A stretch of DNA of 64,000 bases from JAVBLV01 sp031553195. Lineage in GTDB: Bacteria; Bacteroidota; Bacteroidia; Bacteroidales; P3. The stretch covers positions 11,570-75,569 of the forward strand of contig JAVBLV010000026.1 of assembly GCA_031553195.1 (NCBI GenBank). Reading direction: 5' to 3'. Below the pieces are notes generated by a model that was not told where the DNA came from, searched no databases, and saw only the letters and a list, made by a program, of their open reading frames with translations. The first letter of the stretch is position 1. Every line of letters begins with the position of its first letter. Positions 1 through 9,196 of the stretch are shown here, in pieces. The translations under genes and the position numbers were made by a program.

Positions 1-1
1 G

Positions 2-1465
2 AATGGAAACATTTCCGAAGCCATCCTGGAAAGTAAAAAAGCCATAGCATTAAACCCCAAAAATGCTTGGTACCTATTGCAACTGGCCGGCATTTATCAA
101 CAAACTTTTCAGCATGAAAACGCCTGCAAAATATATCAAACTATTGTTGAACAAAATCCGGATGTAATAGAATATTATGAAGAATGGGCAAGGGCTTTAT
201 TAATTGCAAACAAACCCGAGGAAGCCATTAAAGTTTATGATATGATGGAAAAACGCATGGGCGTTACCGAGGAACTTTCCACTCAAAAACAACGGGTGTG
301 GCAATCGATCGGCAAACCAGAAAAAGCAATCGCCGAAATTGAAAAATTAGCCAAAGCCTATCCGAACGAAACGAAATACAATGCTATTCTCGCCGAAATT
401 TATATGTCGGCAAAAAATTACGGCAAAGCGTTGACCTATTATAAAAAAATCAAAGAAACCAGTCCCTCCGATAAATATATCGATATTTCCCTTGCCGATT
501 ATTATCAGAAAACCAAAGATCCCAAAAAAGCCTATGAATATCTGAAATTGGGGCTACAAAATCCTAGCCTGGACGAGGAAAGCAAAGTTCAGATTCTTCT
601 CTCTTTCTACACCATAAGGGACTTTTACGGCAATTATAAAGAATATGCGTTCGATCTCACTCAAATGCTGGCCAAAATGTATCCTGAAAATCAAATTCTT
701 TTGCCTGTGTACGGCGATTTTTTGTTCAGAGATAAAAAATATGAAGAAGCTTTGCAGGCATTCAAAAAAGTTACGGATCATGATAGCAGCCGTTATGAAG
801 TATGGGAAGTTCTTTTATTTACAGAGTTAGAACTGGGAAAAGACTCGCTTCTTTTAATTGATTCCAAACGAGCCAGCGAACTATTTCCGGTACAGCCTTT
901 GCCGTTTTATTTTCATGGCGTTTCATTATTAACCCAAAAAGAATATAGTAAAGCATTGTCTTCTTTTAACCAAGGCATAAAATGGGTCGTCAACAATGAT
1001 AATCTCCTGGCTGAATTTTACTCTTCGATGGGAGAATGTCATTACCGGCTAAAAGAATATGGGAAAAGCGACGAATTTATGCGAAAAGCACTCAAACTAA
1101 GTCCGGATAATTTCGTTTTACTGAATAATTTCGCATATTATTTATCGGAAAGAGATGAAAATTTAAGCGAGGCGGAATCAATGTCGAAAAGAACCATCGA
1201 CAAATATCCTGATAATTCCACTTATCTGGACACATACGCATGGATATTATATAAACAAAAGAAATATAACGAGGCCTTGGGATATATGGAGAAGGCCGTT
1301 AAGGATGAGTCTAACGCCAGCGCCGTTGTACTAGAGCATTATGCCGATATCTTATTTAAAACGGGTCAAACCGAAAAGGCCAAAGCATACTGGAAAAAAG
1401 CTTATGAAAAAGGAGAAGGTTCGGAACATTTAAAAGAAAAGGCGGAAACCGGAATATTAAAATAG
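2..1465 (+). CDS. Tetratricopeptide-repeat protein, 5' end outside window
   Basis: The reading frame is open from base 2 with no start codon of its own, so the N-terminus lies upstream of the window. About 487 residues are visible. They form successive TPR units, for example SEAILESKKAIALNPKNAWY at the very start and KKYNEALGYMEKAVKDES near the end, with the usual A/Y/P spacing of 34-residue helical hairpins. TPR arrays mediate protein-protein contacts; no catalytic domain is visible. In this class of organism such proteins are usually periplasmic or outer-membrane associated, but the signal region is not in view. A DUF4292 lipoprotein follows on the same strand after about 250 bp, suggesting a shared envelope role. 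Confidence 0.9.
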   Translation, partial: NGNISEAILESKKAIALNPKNAWYLLQLAGIYQQTFQHENACKIYQTIVEQNPDVIEYYEEWARALLIANKPEEAIKVYDMMEKRMGVTEELSTQKQRVWQSIGKPEKAIAEIEKLAKAYPNETKYNAILAEIYMSAKNYGKALTYYKKIKETSPSDKYIDISLADYYQKTKDPKKAYEYLKLGLQNPSLDEESKVQILLSFYTIRDFYGNYKEYAFDLTQMLAKMYPENQILLPVYGDFLFRDKKYEEALQAFKKVTDHDSSRYEVWEVLLFTELELGKDSLLLIDSKRASELFPVQPLPFYFHGVSLLTQKEYSKALSSFNQGIKWVVNNDNLLAEFYSSMGECHYRLKEYGKSDEFMRKALKLSPDNFVLLNNFAYYLSERDENLSEAESMSKRTIDKYPDNSTYLDTYAWILYKQKKYNEALGYMEKAVKDESNASAVVLEHYADILFKTGQTEKAKAYWKKAYEKGEGSEHLKEKAETGILK

Positions 1466-1713
1466 CCAAACTTTTTTAGTTGAATGATTGAATTATCGAA
1501 TAAAATGGTTTATGGCTTAAAGTTTAAGTTGATTCATTACTAATTATTAGTTGTTAATTCTCAATTCTCCTTCTAACTTTAGAAACTTTTAAACATTACA
1601 AACATTCAATCCCAAAATTTACCATTCCCTTGATATTCATTCTCAATTTTCAACTCTCAATTTTTCATTAACTTTATCCATTAGCTATTCCATCATCAAA
1701 ATCCATAATCATC
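1466..1713. repeat. AT-rich intergenic stretch with a dispersed repeat
   Basis: No gene is seen. Bases 1480-1550 (tgaatgattgaattatcg, then ttaaagtttaagttgatt) recur in nearly the same form at 46826-46910. The remainder is degenerate 'ctcaattttcaa'-type sequence, also present near 41290 and 42720. It looks like a decayed dispersed repeat rather than a regulatory region. Confidence 0.5.
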
Positions 1714-2535
1714 ATGATGAAAAAATATAATCCAATATTATTATTTTTATTTCTCGGATTAACCCTGTTCTTTTGTCAATCGTGTAAAACGACAAAGGAT
1801 ACGACCTCGTCTCTCAACCTGGTCAAAAGCGTGGCAAGAATGGAAAATGTTTTGGACAATCAATTTTCTTTTGACTGGATAAATGTAAGATTTATGCTTT
1901 CTTCGGATCTTTTGCAAGGAATTCCGATGAGCGGTCAATTAAGGATGCGGAAGGATAGCGTTATCTGGATCAGTTTGAACACATTCGGATTTTATGAGAT
2001 TGCAAGAATCAAAGCGACTCAAGATTCTTTATTCGTCTTGGATAAACACAATAATCAATACTTTGTGGGAGATTACCGTTTTTTGGAAAAATATACGGGG
2101 ATTAAAACCAATTTCAATATGTTTGAAGCGCTATTGACGGGCAACGATTTCCAATGTTTTGATACGTCGAATTATCAAACAAAAGAAAGCGCCCAAAAAA
2201 CCGGCATCATTTTCGAGAATAGGCGTGCAAATAACAATTGCATAGTTCATCTCGAAAAATCACAACAACTCAATCAAGCATTGATTATAGATAACGAAAC
2301 CTACAAGATCTTACAAAATACGCTTTCAACCGCCAATAATCAATTACAGGCCGATTACAGCGTGTTTCAAAAGTCGGGCGATAGGCTATTTCCTACCGAA
2401 GTAATTTTTTCTTTATCTTCTTCCGTTGCATCGGAATCAAGGGCGATAAAAATTTCTTTTCAGAAGCCGGCAACAGGACAAGTACAAACTTTTCCGTTTA
2501 ATATTCCGGCAAATGCAAGTCCAATGAAATTTTAA
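1714..2535 (+). CDS. DUF4292 family lipoprotein
   Basis: 273 residues. The N-terminus is a lipoprotein signal peptide: basic MMKKY, a hydrophobic run LFLFLGLTLFF, then C21/C24, where lipidation would occur (FFCQSC). The mature part (SFDWINVRFMLSS, GQLRMRKDSVIWISL, FLEKYTGI) matches the DUF4292 pattern, which is predicted to adopt a LolA/LolB-like half-barrel. A role in lipid or lipoprotein handling at the envelope is inference from that fold. Two adjacent ATG codons (1714 and 1717) are equally possible starts. It follows the TPR gene on the same strand. Confidence 0.8.
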   Translation: MMKKYNPILLFLFLGLTLFFCQSCKTTKDTTSSLNLVKSVARMENVLDNQFSFDWINVRFMLSSDLLQGIPMSGQLRMRKDSVIWISLNTFGFYEIARIKATQDSLFVLDKHNNQYFVGDYRFLEKYTGIKTNFNMFEALLTGNDFQCFDTSNYQTKESAQKTGIIFENRRANNNCIVHLEKSQQLNQALIIDNETYKILQNTLSTANNQLQADYSVFQKSGDRLFPTEVIFSLSSSVASESRAIKISFQKPATGQVQTFPFNIPANASPMKF

Positions 2536-2629
2536 ATAAACGATTATTCGATTCTCCGGATTTTCTTATTCCAATTTCACTATATCAAAATAAAAAACAT
2601 CAAAAATTCTAAATTTATTTTTACTTGCC

Positions 2630-3814
2630 GTGCTTACTCAAAAACGACTTTTTTATCAATATCTGGCTCAAACGTCGCCCTCTCCAATCGAACTGGAAAT
2701 TGAACGCGCCGAAGGCATTTATTTGTACGACCGCACAGGCAAATCCTATGTCGATTTGATTTCGGGAGTAGCCGTAAATAACGTGGGGCATTCTCATCCG
2801 GCTATCATAGAAGCTATTCAAAATCAATTGAAAAAGCATATGCATTTGATGGTCTACGGGGAATATATCCAATCGCCTCAGGTACAATTTGCCCAGGCGT
2901 TATCAGAAAACCTTCCCGAATGTTTGCAAAGTTTTTACTTTGTCAATTCCGGTAGCGAAGCTGTTGAAGGCGCCATCAAATTAGCCAAACGATATACCGG
3001 AAGAAGCGAGATCATTTACATGAAGAACGCCTATCATGGCTCCACGTCCGGAGCGTTAAGCATCATGGGCGGCGAAGAATTTCGATATGCTTTCCGCCCC
3101 TTATTACCCAATACCCGACAGATTGCGTATAACAATTTAAATGATTTGGATGAAATTTCCTCGCAAACGGCTTGCGTAATCCTCGATCCTCTTCAAAGCG
3201 AGGCCGGTTTACACTTGCCTGAAAACGACTATTTACATCTTTTAAGAAACCGCTGCACAGAAAAAGGAGTGTTGCTTGTTTTCGACGAAGTGCAAACCGG
3301 TTTGGGAAGGACAGGAAGTTTATTTTATTTCGAACAATCGGCAACGCCCGATATTTTAGTATTGGCAAAAGCTTTGGGTGGCGGCATGCCGCTAGGCGCT
3401 TTTATTTCGTCTAAACAAATTATGGATTCTCTGATGTCTAATCCTGTTCTAGGGCATATTACGACCTTCGGAGGACATCCAGTTAGTTGCGCCGCCGGTT
3501 TGGCCTCTTTACGCATAATTCTAGCGGAAAAATTGCACAAGTCGGCCGATGAAAAAGGAAAATTATTTGCGGAAAAACTTTCAGGGCATCCCAAACTAAA
3601 AGCGATACGGCAAAAAGGTCTTTTTCTTGCTTGCGATCTGGAAGATGAAGAAACCTATTGGAAATTATTGAAAATATTTATTCATAACGGATTGGTAACC
3701 GATTCTTTTTTATTCAAGTTGAATTCGTTCCGGATTGCGCCGCCCCTAAATATTACGTATGCGCAAATAGAAGAGACCGCTAAATTAATATTGAAAAGTT
3801 TGGATGAATTATAA
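2630..3814 (+). CDS. Class III PLP-dependent aminotransferase (acetylornithine/ornithine type)
   Basis: 394 residues, typical length for ArgD-like fold-type I aminotransferases. Visible landmarks are GVAVNNVGHSHP, FVNSGSEAVEGAIKLA (PLP phosphate binding), YHGST, FDEVQTGLGRTG (the Asp contacts the pyridine nitrogen) and LAKALGGGMPLGAF with the Schiff-base lysine. It transfers an amino group between an omega-amino donor and 2-oxoglutarate. The substrate cannot be read from sequence: no arginine-biosynthesis neighbour is present, so I do not assign argD. No ATG fits in frame, and GTG at 2630 is the best start. The next gene begins 5 bp after the stop, so the two are probably co-transcribed. Confidence 0.85.
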   Translation: MLTQKRLFYQYLAQTSPSPIELEIERAEGIYLYDRTGKSYVDLISGVAVNNVGHSHPAIIEAIQNQLKKHMHLMVYGEYIQSPQVQFAQALSENLPECLQSFYFVNSGSEAVEGAIKLAKRYTGRSEIIYMKNAYHGSTSGALSIMGGEEFRYAFRPLLPNTRQIAYNNLNDLDEISSQTACVILDPLQSEAGLHLPENDYLHLLRNRCTEKGVLLVFDEVQTGLGRTGSLFYFEQSATPDILVLAKALGGGMPLGAFISSKQIMDSLMSNPVLGHITTFGGHPVSCAAGLASLRIILAEKLHKSADEKGKLFAEKLSGHPKLKAIRQKGLFLACDLEDEETYWKLLKIFIHNGLVTDSFLFKLNSFRIAPPLNITYAQIEETAKLILKSLDEL

Positions 3815-3819
3815 CATAT

Positions 3820-4557
3820 ATGGGAACATTTTCTTTTTTTGCCGATTATGCGCGCTTCCTTTTAAATGCCCAGACAGAGTATAATTTACATTCCCCATTT
3901 GTATATGATTTTTACGTAAAAGTCGTTCGAAGTCAATACCCATATCCTGAATTCGAACAAATAAGAATCCTCGAAAAAGAATTTGCCCATTCTGAAATCT
4001 TCAAAAAAGGGTTTGAAGCTAACTCTTTTGCTTCAATTCAAAAACCTTTAAAATATAAAAAGTTACTTTTCAGAATCGCCCGGTATTTTAAACCTGAGAA
4101 TATTCTGGAACTGAGTTCATCCATCGATCTTTGTCCTCAATACCTGACAATGGGAAATAGAAAAGGAAAACTTACAATTATTAATAATCGCAGGCAGGCA
4201 ACCCAATGGGAGGAATTGTATTTAAAAAAGGAACATTTACGTAACATTTACGGCGGATCTTCCTGTGCCTCTTCTCTGCAAGCAGTTCTGGAAGAAAATC
4301 AAAAAACAGACCTCCTTTTTTTTAATGGCATACATCAAAAAGAAGACCTTATATCCTATTTTCATCAATGTCTTCCTTATTTTACTGAAAATTCCGTTTT
4401 TGTTTTAGATAATATTCATCATTCCAAAGAAATGAATTTAGCGTGGACGTTTATAAAAAACCATCCTCAAATAACCGTCAGTATCGATCTGTTTCATTTA
4501 GGAATTACTTTCTTCAAACCGGAATTAAGCAAGCAGGATTTTAAACTTCGATTTTAA
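3820..4557 (+). CDS. SAM-methyltransferase-like protein with degenerate motif I
   Basis: 245 residues. HSPFVYDFYVKVV near the N-terminus and the layout 'LLFRIARYFKPENILELSSS' resemble a Bacteroidales class I methyltransferase family. The glycine-rich SAM loop expected after ILEL is missing: the sequence reads SSSIDLCPQYL, with no glycine where family members normally have two. The acidic residue expected after strand 2 is also not clear (TIINNRRQ). VFVLDNIHHSKEM resembles the acidic motif near strand 4. It lies 5 bp after the aminotransferase. It may be a catalytically dead or divergent member; the substrate is unknown. Confidence 0.65.
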   Translation: MGTFSFFADYARFLLNAQTEYNLHSPFVYDFYVKVVRSQYPYPEFEQIRILEKEFAHSEIFKKGFEANSFASIQKPLKYKKLLFRIARYFKPENILELSSSIDLCPQYLTMGNRKGKLTIINNRRQATQWEELYLKKEHLRNIYGGSSCASSLQAVLEENQKTDLLFFNGIHQKEDLISYFHQCLPYFTENSVFVLDNIHHSKEMNLAWTFIKNHPQITVSIDLFHLGITFFKPELSKQDFKLRF

Positions 4558-4812
4558 GAACATTGTTAAAGTTTACAAAGATACCGAAAAGTACTTGAAA
4601 CTAAGACAGCTAAAAATGTAAATAATTCAAAAATAGCATTATAGAAATAATGAGCAAAACGAAACAAAAACATAGTTGGGTTAGCAAGCCGTTAGCGTGT
4701 TAATATGCCAAAATAAATTTTTACCATAGCGTTTTTCAGTATTTTGCATCATTTTTCGCTTTGTGGTTTGAAGATTAAGAAATAACTTTATTAATCTCCA
4801 AAACTACAAAAA
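4558..4812. other. Intergenic stretch before the integrase fragment
   Basis: No gene is seen. It is AT-rich with a short imperfect inverted repeat around 4683-4703. The sequence agtattttgc near 4738 resembles a promoter box, but one base is missing from TAnnTTTG. It probably served the integrase whose 5' fragment begins at 4813. Confidence 0.35.
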
Positions 4813-4908
4813 ATGGAAACAAAAAGAAGCGTTTTCGTCTTGTTTTTCTACATCAACAAGACCCGCAAAGACAAAGACGGACGTTGTCCGATTTATTTGG
4901 ATCAATGA
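4813..4908 (+). pseudogene. Tyrosine integrase, N-terminal fragment only
   Basis: ATG at 4813 opens METKRSVFVLFFYINKTRKD, followed by KDGRCPIYL. This is the start of the arm-DNA-binding domain that heads Bacteroidota tyrosine integrases; the intact-length homologue at 62.6 kb begins with the comparable KVSFYLKRNEEK...GTVPV. After 29 codons the reading frame runs into the inverted-repeat element at 4899 and stops. No SAM-like or catalytic domain remains, so this is a dead remnant. Confidence 0.65.
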
Positions 4909-5205
4909 ATAATCCCGGTGGAGCGCCAAAATATTTAAGTAAAAAGATCAAAAGAGGATGAGGAAAGGAATAACGGCCTACGACAGATAGCGTTAAGAAA
5001 AATCATTAGTGGAGGCGTTAAAACAAAATTCTGTTCGAAGCCTCCTTTAGAAAAATAGGCTGATAATGAAATCAAATCATTTATGGATTATCATTATGGA
5101 TTCAACAGCCAAGCTATTTTGTTTAGCCGCAATGAAGATTTTTCATTTGGGATATAGATAGGTTTATACTGAGACTTTTCCCCCACTGGAATTTTGCATT
5201 GATTC
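4899..5205 (+). mobile_element. GGATCA-type inverted-repeat element, copy 1 (non-coding)
   Basis: It begins GGATCAATGaataat..CGGTGGAG and ends ccactggaattttgcattgattc, the inverted counterpart. The interior contains a conserved core (cctacgacagatagcgttaa, then ggaggcgttaaaacaaaatt, with gaagcctcc pairing back to ggaggc). The same core occurs at 12867-13321 and 47082-47469. There is no open reading frame. The left flank is an integrase fragment and the right flank a different gene (IS630-type), with no matching target duplication, so this copy sits at a rearrangement junction. Confidence 0.7.
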
Positions 5206-5645
5206 GAATTTCGCCCACATTTTTTTCAGCAGGATTAAATTCCGGACTATAAGAGGGTAAGAATAACAGAGCGATACTGGGAGGAATTTCCAGTTTTTTG
5301 TTTTATGAAAAGCCCCGTTATCGAGTCCTATAATATGAATTCATTCGGAAATTCTTTTGCCATTTCATAGAGGAATAGTTGGAAATTATCCCCATTGCAT
5401 TGAAGCATTTCCCAAAGGAAAGCATCGCCGGTAATGGGAGAAAATGCGCCAAAAGCCATGTGGACAGAAAGACCTGATGACGGGTACAGACCGGCTTAAC
5501 TCCTTTGGCTGTTAACATCCGTCCATCCTTTGTAAATAAGCCAACTCGACTTTCGTCTTCAAACCAAAGGGTTACTTGCTCATATCCTTGAGCTTGGGTT
5601 TCGATGATTTTGTCGCTATCGGTATTAATTGCATTTTTATTCATT
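5206..5645 (-). pseudogene. IS630-family transposase remnant (DDE domain, frameshifted)
   Basis: On the minus strand WFEDESRVGLFTKDGRMLTA is the second-Asp region of IS630 transposases. After a frameshift the text resumes as FGAFSPITGDAFLWEML and NFQLFLYEMAKEFPNEF. After a second shift it reads LDNGAFHKTKNW, and after a third LLFLPSYSPEFNPAE, the last carrying the catalytic Glu. The N-terminal DNA-binding part is absent. At least three frame changes make it clearly non-functional. Its 3' end abuts the inverted-repeat element at 5205. Confidence 0.8.
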
Positions 5646-5724
5646 TTAAAAAGGATTTTAAGACCCAAAAATAAATTGGGCAAAATACCCATCATATTAA
5701 AATCTGCCATTCTGTCAGTTTTCG

Positions 5725-5732
5725 TATATTTG
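5725..5732 (+). promoter_or_regulatory. Predicted -7 box (TATATTTG) for the sigma-54 activator
   Basis: TATATTTG fits the Bacteroidota TAnnTTTG element, 35 bp before the ATG at 5768. No clear -33 TTTG is seen at the usual spacing. Confidence 0.5.
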
Positions 5733-5767
5733 TATTGTATATATAAGAAAGGAAAAGGGCTTAAGTA

Positions 5768-7000
5768 ATGGATAGACAAGCAATAAAACTACGTTTTGGT
5801 ATTATTGGGAATAATCCCATGTTGAACAGGGCTCTTGATATTGCTACACAAGTGGCGGTTACGGATATGAGCGTGCTTATTACGGGAGAGAGCGGCGTTG
5901 GAAAAGAAGTCTTTTCCAAGATCATACATCAATTGAGTCCGCGCAAACATGCAAAAAATATTGCCGTAAACTGTGGAGCCATTCCTGAAGGAACCATAGA
6001 ATCGGAACTTTTCGGACATGTAAAAGGTTCTTTTACCAGCGCCGACAAAGACAGGAAAGGATATTTCGAAGAAGCCGACGGAGGAACTATTTTTTTAGAC
6101 GAAGTAGCAGAATTGCCTTTACAAATGCAGGCCAAATTGTTGCGGGTATTGGAAACCGGAGAATTTTTAAAAGTCGGTTCTTCCAAACCTCAAAAAGCAG
6201 ATGTACGTGTGGTAGCTGCTACCAATGTAGATATTCCAACGGCCATCCAAAAAGGCAAATTCCGCGAAGATTTATATTTCCGGCTCAACCAGATCTCTAT
6301 TCTTATTCCTCCTTTGCGTAAAAGAAAAGAAGACATTGAATTGTTGTTTTTGAAATTTGCTTCGGACATTGCGGAAAAATACCATATGCCGACTTTATCA
6401 TTGACGGACGAAGCCAAACAGTACTTAACCAATTATCCTTGGTACGGAAATGTAAGGGAATTGAAAAACGTAACGGAACAAATGTCTGTGATTGAACGGG
6501 AACGAATTATCACAAAAGATACTTTAGCACAATACATTTCTGAAATTCAAACAGAAAACCTTCCGGTTATATATCAACAGAACCTTCCGCAAGAAATGCA
6601 ATTTTCCGAACGGGAACTTTTATTGAAAGCGCTAAATGTAAATCAGATGTTACTCGAAATGAGGTCGGAGATTAACGATTTGAAAACCGTCATCAACACG
6701 CTTCTACGGAATTCTTCTCCTTCCATAAAAAGTGAGTTGATAACACAGCCCATCCAGGAAATCGGACATAAGGAAATAATAAATCCTTCTTCTTGTTCAC
6801 ATCCTATTGATGAAGATGCAGAAGAATTCCAAGATCCGGAGATATTAGAAGAAGAACCCATTTCTTTGCAGGAAAGAGAAAAAAAAGCCATAAAAAAAGC
6901 CCTCGACAAAAATCATGGCAAAAGAAAACTGGCGGCACAAGAACTGGGCATCTCGGAAAGAACATTATACAGAAAATTGAAAGAATACGACATTCTCTAA
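5768..7000 (+). CDS. Sigma-54-interacting transcriptional activator, AAA+ and Fis-type HTH
   Basis: 410 residues. The AAA+ domain starts almost at once: Walker A GESGVGKE (about 40-47), Walker B IFLDEVAELPL (about 108-118), arginine-finger region FREDLYFRLN, and NYPWYGNVRELKN. The C-terminus is a Fis-like helix-turn-helix (KRKLAAQELGISERTLYRKLKEY). It remodels RNA polymerase-sigma-54 at enhancer-dependent promoters. There is no N-terminal receiver or sensory domain. The loop that contacts sigma-54, GAFTGA in classical members, reads GSFTSA (about 87-92), an unusual variant. It overlaps aroA by one base (TAATG), implying translational coupling. Confidence 0.93.
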   Translation: MDRQAIKLRFGIIGNNPMLNRALDIATQVAVTDMSVLITGESGVGKEVFSKIIHQLSPRKHAKNIAVNCGAIPEGTIESELFGHVKGSFTSADKDRKGYFEEADGGTIFLDEVAELPLQMQAKLLRVLETGEFLKVGSSKPQKADVRVVAATNVDIPTAIQKGKFREDLYFRLNQISILIPPLRKRKEDIELLFLKFASDIAEKYHMPTLSLTDEAKQYLTNYPWYGNVRELKNVTEQMSVIERERIITKDTLAQYISEIQTENLPVIYQQNLPQEMQFSERELLLKALNVNQMLLEMRSEINDLKTVINTLLRNSSPSIKSELITQPIQEIGHKEIINPSSCSHPIDEDAEEFQDPEILEEEPISLQEREKKAIKKALDKNHGKRKLAAQELGISERTLYRKLKEYDIL

Positions 7001-8217
7001 TGCAAAGCATCATTTTACATAATTTTCCTGCAAAGCTCGACAAAACCATACATTTGCCGGCTTCGAAAAGCATCAGTAACCGTTTGTTGATGCTGGAATT
7101 TTTATCCGGAATTGATTTTGAGTTGGAAAACCTTTCCGACGCTGACGACACACGATTATTAAAATCTTTATTGTTTCAATTGAGGGAAAACAAAGAAAAT
7201 ACCTTTTATTGCAAAAATGCAGGAACTACTTTGCGTTTTCTTTTATCGGCGTTATCAATTACTCCGGGAAATTGGATTTTAACCGGAGATGAAAATATGC
7301 AGAAACGTCCCATAAAAGATTTGGCGGATAGCCTGAAACAATTAGGCGCAGATATTCAATATCTTTCTAATGAAGGATTTCCGCCTCTTTCCATAAATGG
7401 GAAAAAGTTGGAAGGAAAAAATATCCGCATTCATGCAAATTTAAGTAGCCAGTTTGTTTCTTCCCTTATGTTAATAGCTCCGTTTCTAAAAAATGGCTTG
7501 CAGATTACCCTCGATGGAATTATTTCTTCAATTCCATATATCGAAATGACCAAAGCCATTCTTTCTTCCTGTTCTACAAATGTGGAATGGAAGGATAATA
7601 TCATATCTATCCATCCTTCTAAAATTACAAAACCCGATTCTCCAAAAATTGAAAACGACTGGAGTGCGGCTTCTTATTTTTATGCAGCTACGGCATTGGC
7701 AAAAGATTATTCTTTCTTTTTGGAGGGATTAAATCCGGACAGCCTGCAAGGAGACGGACAAGCTTTGCCCGGATTATTTGAAAAATTTGGCGTCTATAGT
7801 GAATTTTTTCCGGACGGAGTAAGAATTTCAAAAAAAGAAAATGTTTCTCTTAATTATTTTGAATACGACTTTTCCCATATTCCGGATTTGGCTCAAACCT
7901 TTGCTGTTTGTTGCGCCGGACTGGGAATTAATGCAACGCTAAAGGGCTTAGCCTCTTTACGTATAAAAGAAACCGACAGGCTTAATGCATTGCATAAGGA
8001 ACTTCAAAAAATGAATGTACAAACTTTTATCAATGGAGATTCGTTGGAAATTAAAGCTTCCGGATTAACCATTCATCACGCAGTAGAAACCTACGACGAT
8101 CATCGCATGGCAATGGCGTTTGCGCCTTTGGCTTGTCGTTTTCCCCAAATTGAAATATTGAATCCATCTGTGGTGAATAAATCGTTTCCTCAATTTTGGG
8201 AGGAATTTTTATTTTGA
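7000..8217 (+). CDS. aroA: 3-phosphoshikimate 1-carboxyvinyltransferase (EPSP synthase)
   Basis: 405 residues. It joins shikimate-3-phosphate and phosphoenolpyruvate in the shikimate pathway to aromatic amino acids. Seen: LPASKSISNRLLML (S3P/PEP site), NAGTTLRFLLSAL, LTGDENMQKRPIKDL, the central DWSAASYF, and LRIKETDRLNAL plus YDDHRMAMAFAPLA near the C-terminus, in the family's normal order. It is slightly shorter than the roughly 427 residues of the E. coli enzyme, as is usual in Bacteroidales. The start overlaps the stop of the sigma-54 activator by one base. Confidence 0.95.
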   Translation: MQSIILHNFPAKLDKTIHLPASKSISNRLLMLEFLSGIDFELENLSDADDTRLLKSLLFQLRENKENTFYCKNAGTTLRFLLSALSITPGNWILTGDENMQKRPIKDLADSLKQLGADIQYLSNEGFPPLSINGKKLEGKNIRIHANLSSQFVSSLMLIAPFLKNGLQITLDGIISSIPYIEMTKAILSSCSTNVEWKDNIISIHPSKITKPDSPKIENDWSAASYFYAATALAKDYSFFLEGLNPDSLQGDGQALPGLFEKFGVYSEFFPDGVRISKKENVSLNYFEYDFSHIPDLAQTFAVCCAGLGINATLKGLASLRIKETDRLNALHKELQKMNVQTFINGDSLEIKASGLTIHHAVETYDDHRMAMAFAPLACRFPQIEILNPSVVNKSFPQFWEEFLF

Positions 8218-8334
8218 TCAAGCTTGATTTCGATAAAATTTTGAACATAAGAATGTCCAATTTGTTATATTGCACAAATAAATTAAACTTACAAGAACAA
8301 ATAAATCCAATTTATTAACCTAATTTTCAATTAT

Positions 8335-8994
8335 ATGAAAAAAGCGTATTTTGCAGAAATGCTAGGAACTATGGTATTAGTGCTAATGGGGTGCGGAAGC
8401 GCCGTAATTGCCGGCGGCGAAGTAGGATTTTTAGGAATCGCCTTTGCTTTTGGTCTCTCTGTGGTAGCAATGGCTTATGCCATTGGCGGAATTTCGGGAT
8501 GTCACATTAATCCGGCTATCACATTTGGTATGTGGGTAGCGAAAAAAATAAACGGAAAAGATGCCGGTATGTACATGTTATTTCAGGTAATCGGCGCTAT
8601 TATCGGATCAGCTTTGTTATGGATCATTTCAGGAAAATGTGGCGAAGGAAACACCGGGGCAAATATGGTAAACAGCAATTATAACATGGTACAAGGAATT
8701 ATTGCTGAAGTGGTTTTCACTTTCATCTTTGTAATGGTTGTTTTAGGAGCGACGTCTAAAAATGCGCCTGCCGGGTTAGCCGGACTTGCTATCGGTTTGG
8801 CCTTGGTGTTAATTCATATTGTATGTATCCCTATTACAGGAACATCTGTGAATCCTGCCCGTAGTATTGGACCGGCTTTATTTGCAGGCGGACAAGCCCT
8901 TTCTGAATTATGGATATTCATTTTGGCTCCATTAGTTGGAGGCGGGTTAGCTGCTTTGGTTTGGAAAAACGGATTTGAAGCAAAAGCTGAATAG
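8335..8994 (+). CDS. aqpZ: Aquaporin Z-type water channel
   Basis: 219 residues, six hydrophobic segments. Both NPA half-helix motifs are present: CHINPAITFG and TSVNPARSIGPAL. The residue pattern TSVNPARS is the AqpZ (water-selective) type rather than the glycerol facilitator type, which carries an Asp after the second NPA. It mediates water flow across the inner membrane. It stands alone between aroA and a terminator. Confidence 0.93.
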   Translation: MKKAYFAEMLGTMVLVLMGCGSAVIAGGEVGFLGIAFAFGLSVVAMAYAIGGISGCHINPAITFGMWVAKKINGKDAGMYMLFQVIGAIIGSALLWIISGKCGEGNTGANMVNSNYNMVQGIIAEVVFTFIFVMVVLGATSKNAPAGLAGLAIGLALVLIHIVCIPITGTSVNPARSIGPALFAGGQALSELWIFILAPLVGGGLAALVWKNGFEAKAE

Positions 8995-9017
8995 ATAGTC
9001 ATACCTCCAAAATTTTT

Positions 9018-9058
9018 ACCCGGATAACCTTTCGTTTAAGGATATCCGGGTGTTTTTT
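9018..9058 (+). terminator. Rho-independent terminator after aqpZ
   Basis: acccggata (9018-9026) pairs perfectly with tatccgggt (9043-9051) and is followed by a T run. It sits 24 bp after the aquaporin stop codon. Confidence 0.85.
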
Positions 9059-9165
9059 AATTTGTCTTCAGATTTTATTCTCAATTTAATAACAAATTCA
9101 GGCCAAAGAGCGTTTTATATTTTCCATAATTCTTTTGCAGGCGCTTTTTAAAACAACAAAATCAA

Positions 9166-9173
9166 TACCTTTG
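9166..9173 (+). promoter_or_regulatory. Predicted -7 box (TACCTTTG) for the nitroreductase
   Basis: TACCTTTG matches TAnnTTTG, 23 bp before the ATG at 9197. Confidence 0.6.
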
Positions 9174-9196
9174 TAATTTATTTTAATCTATTTACC

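Noticed and set aside
5318..5779. 153-codon minus ORF taken as one protein
   Set aside because: Its first part is the promoter region of the sigma-54 gene and the rest is a frameshifted IS630 fragment.
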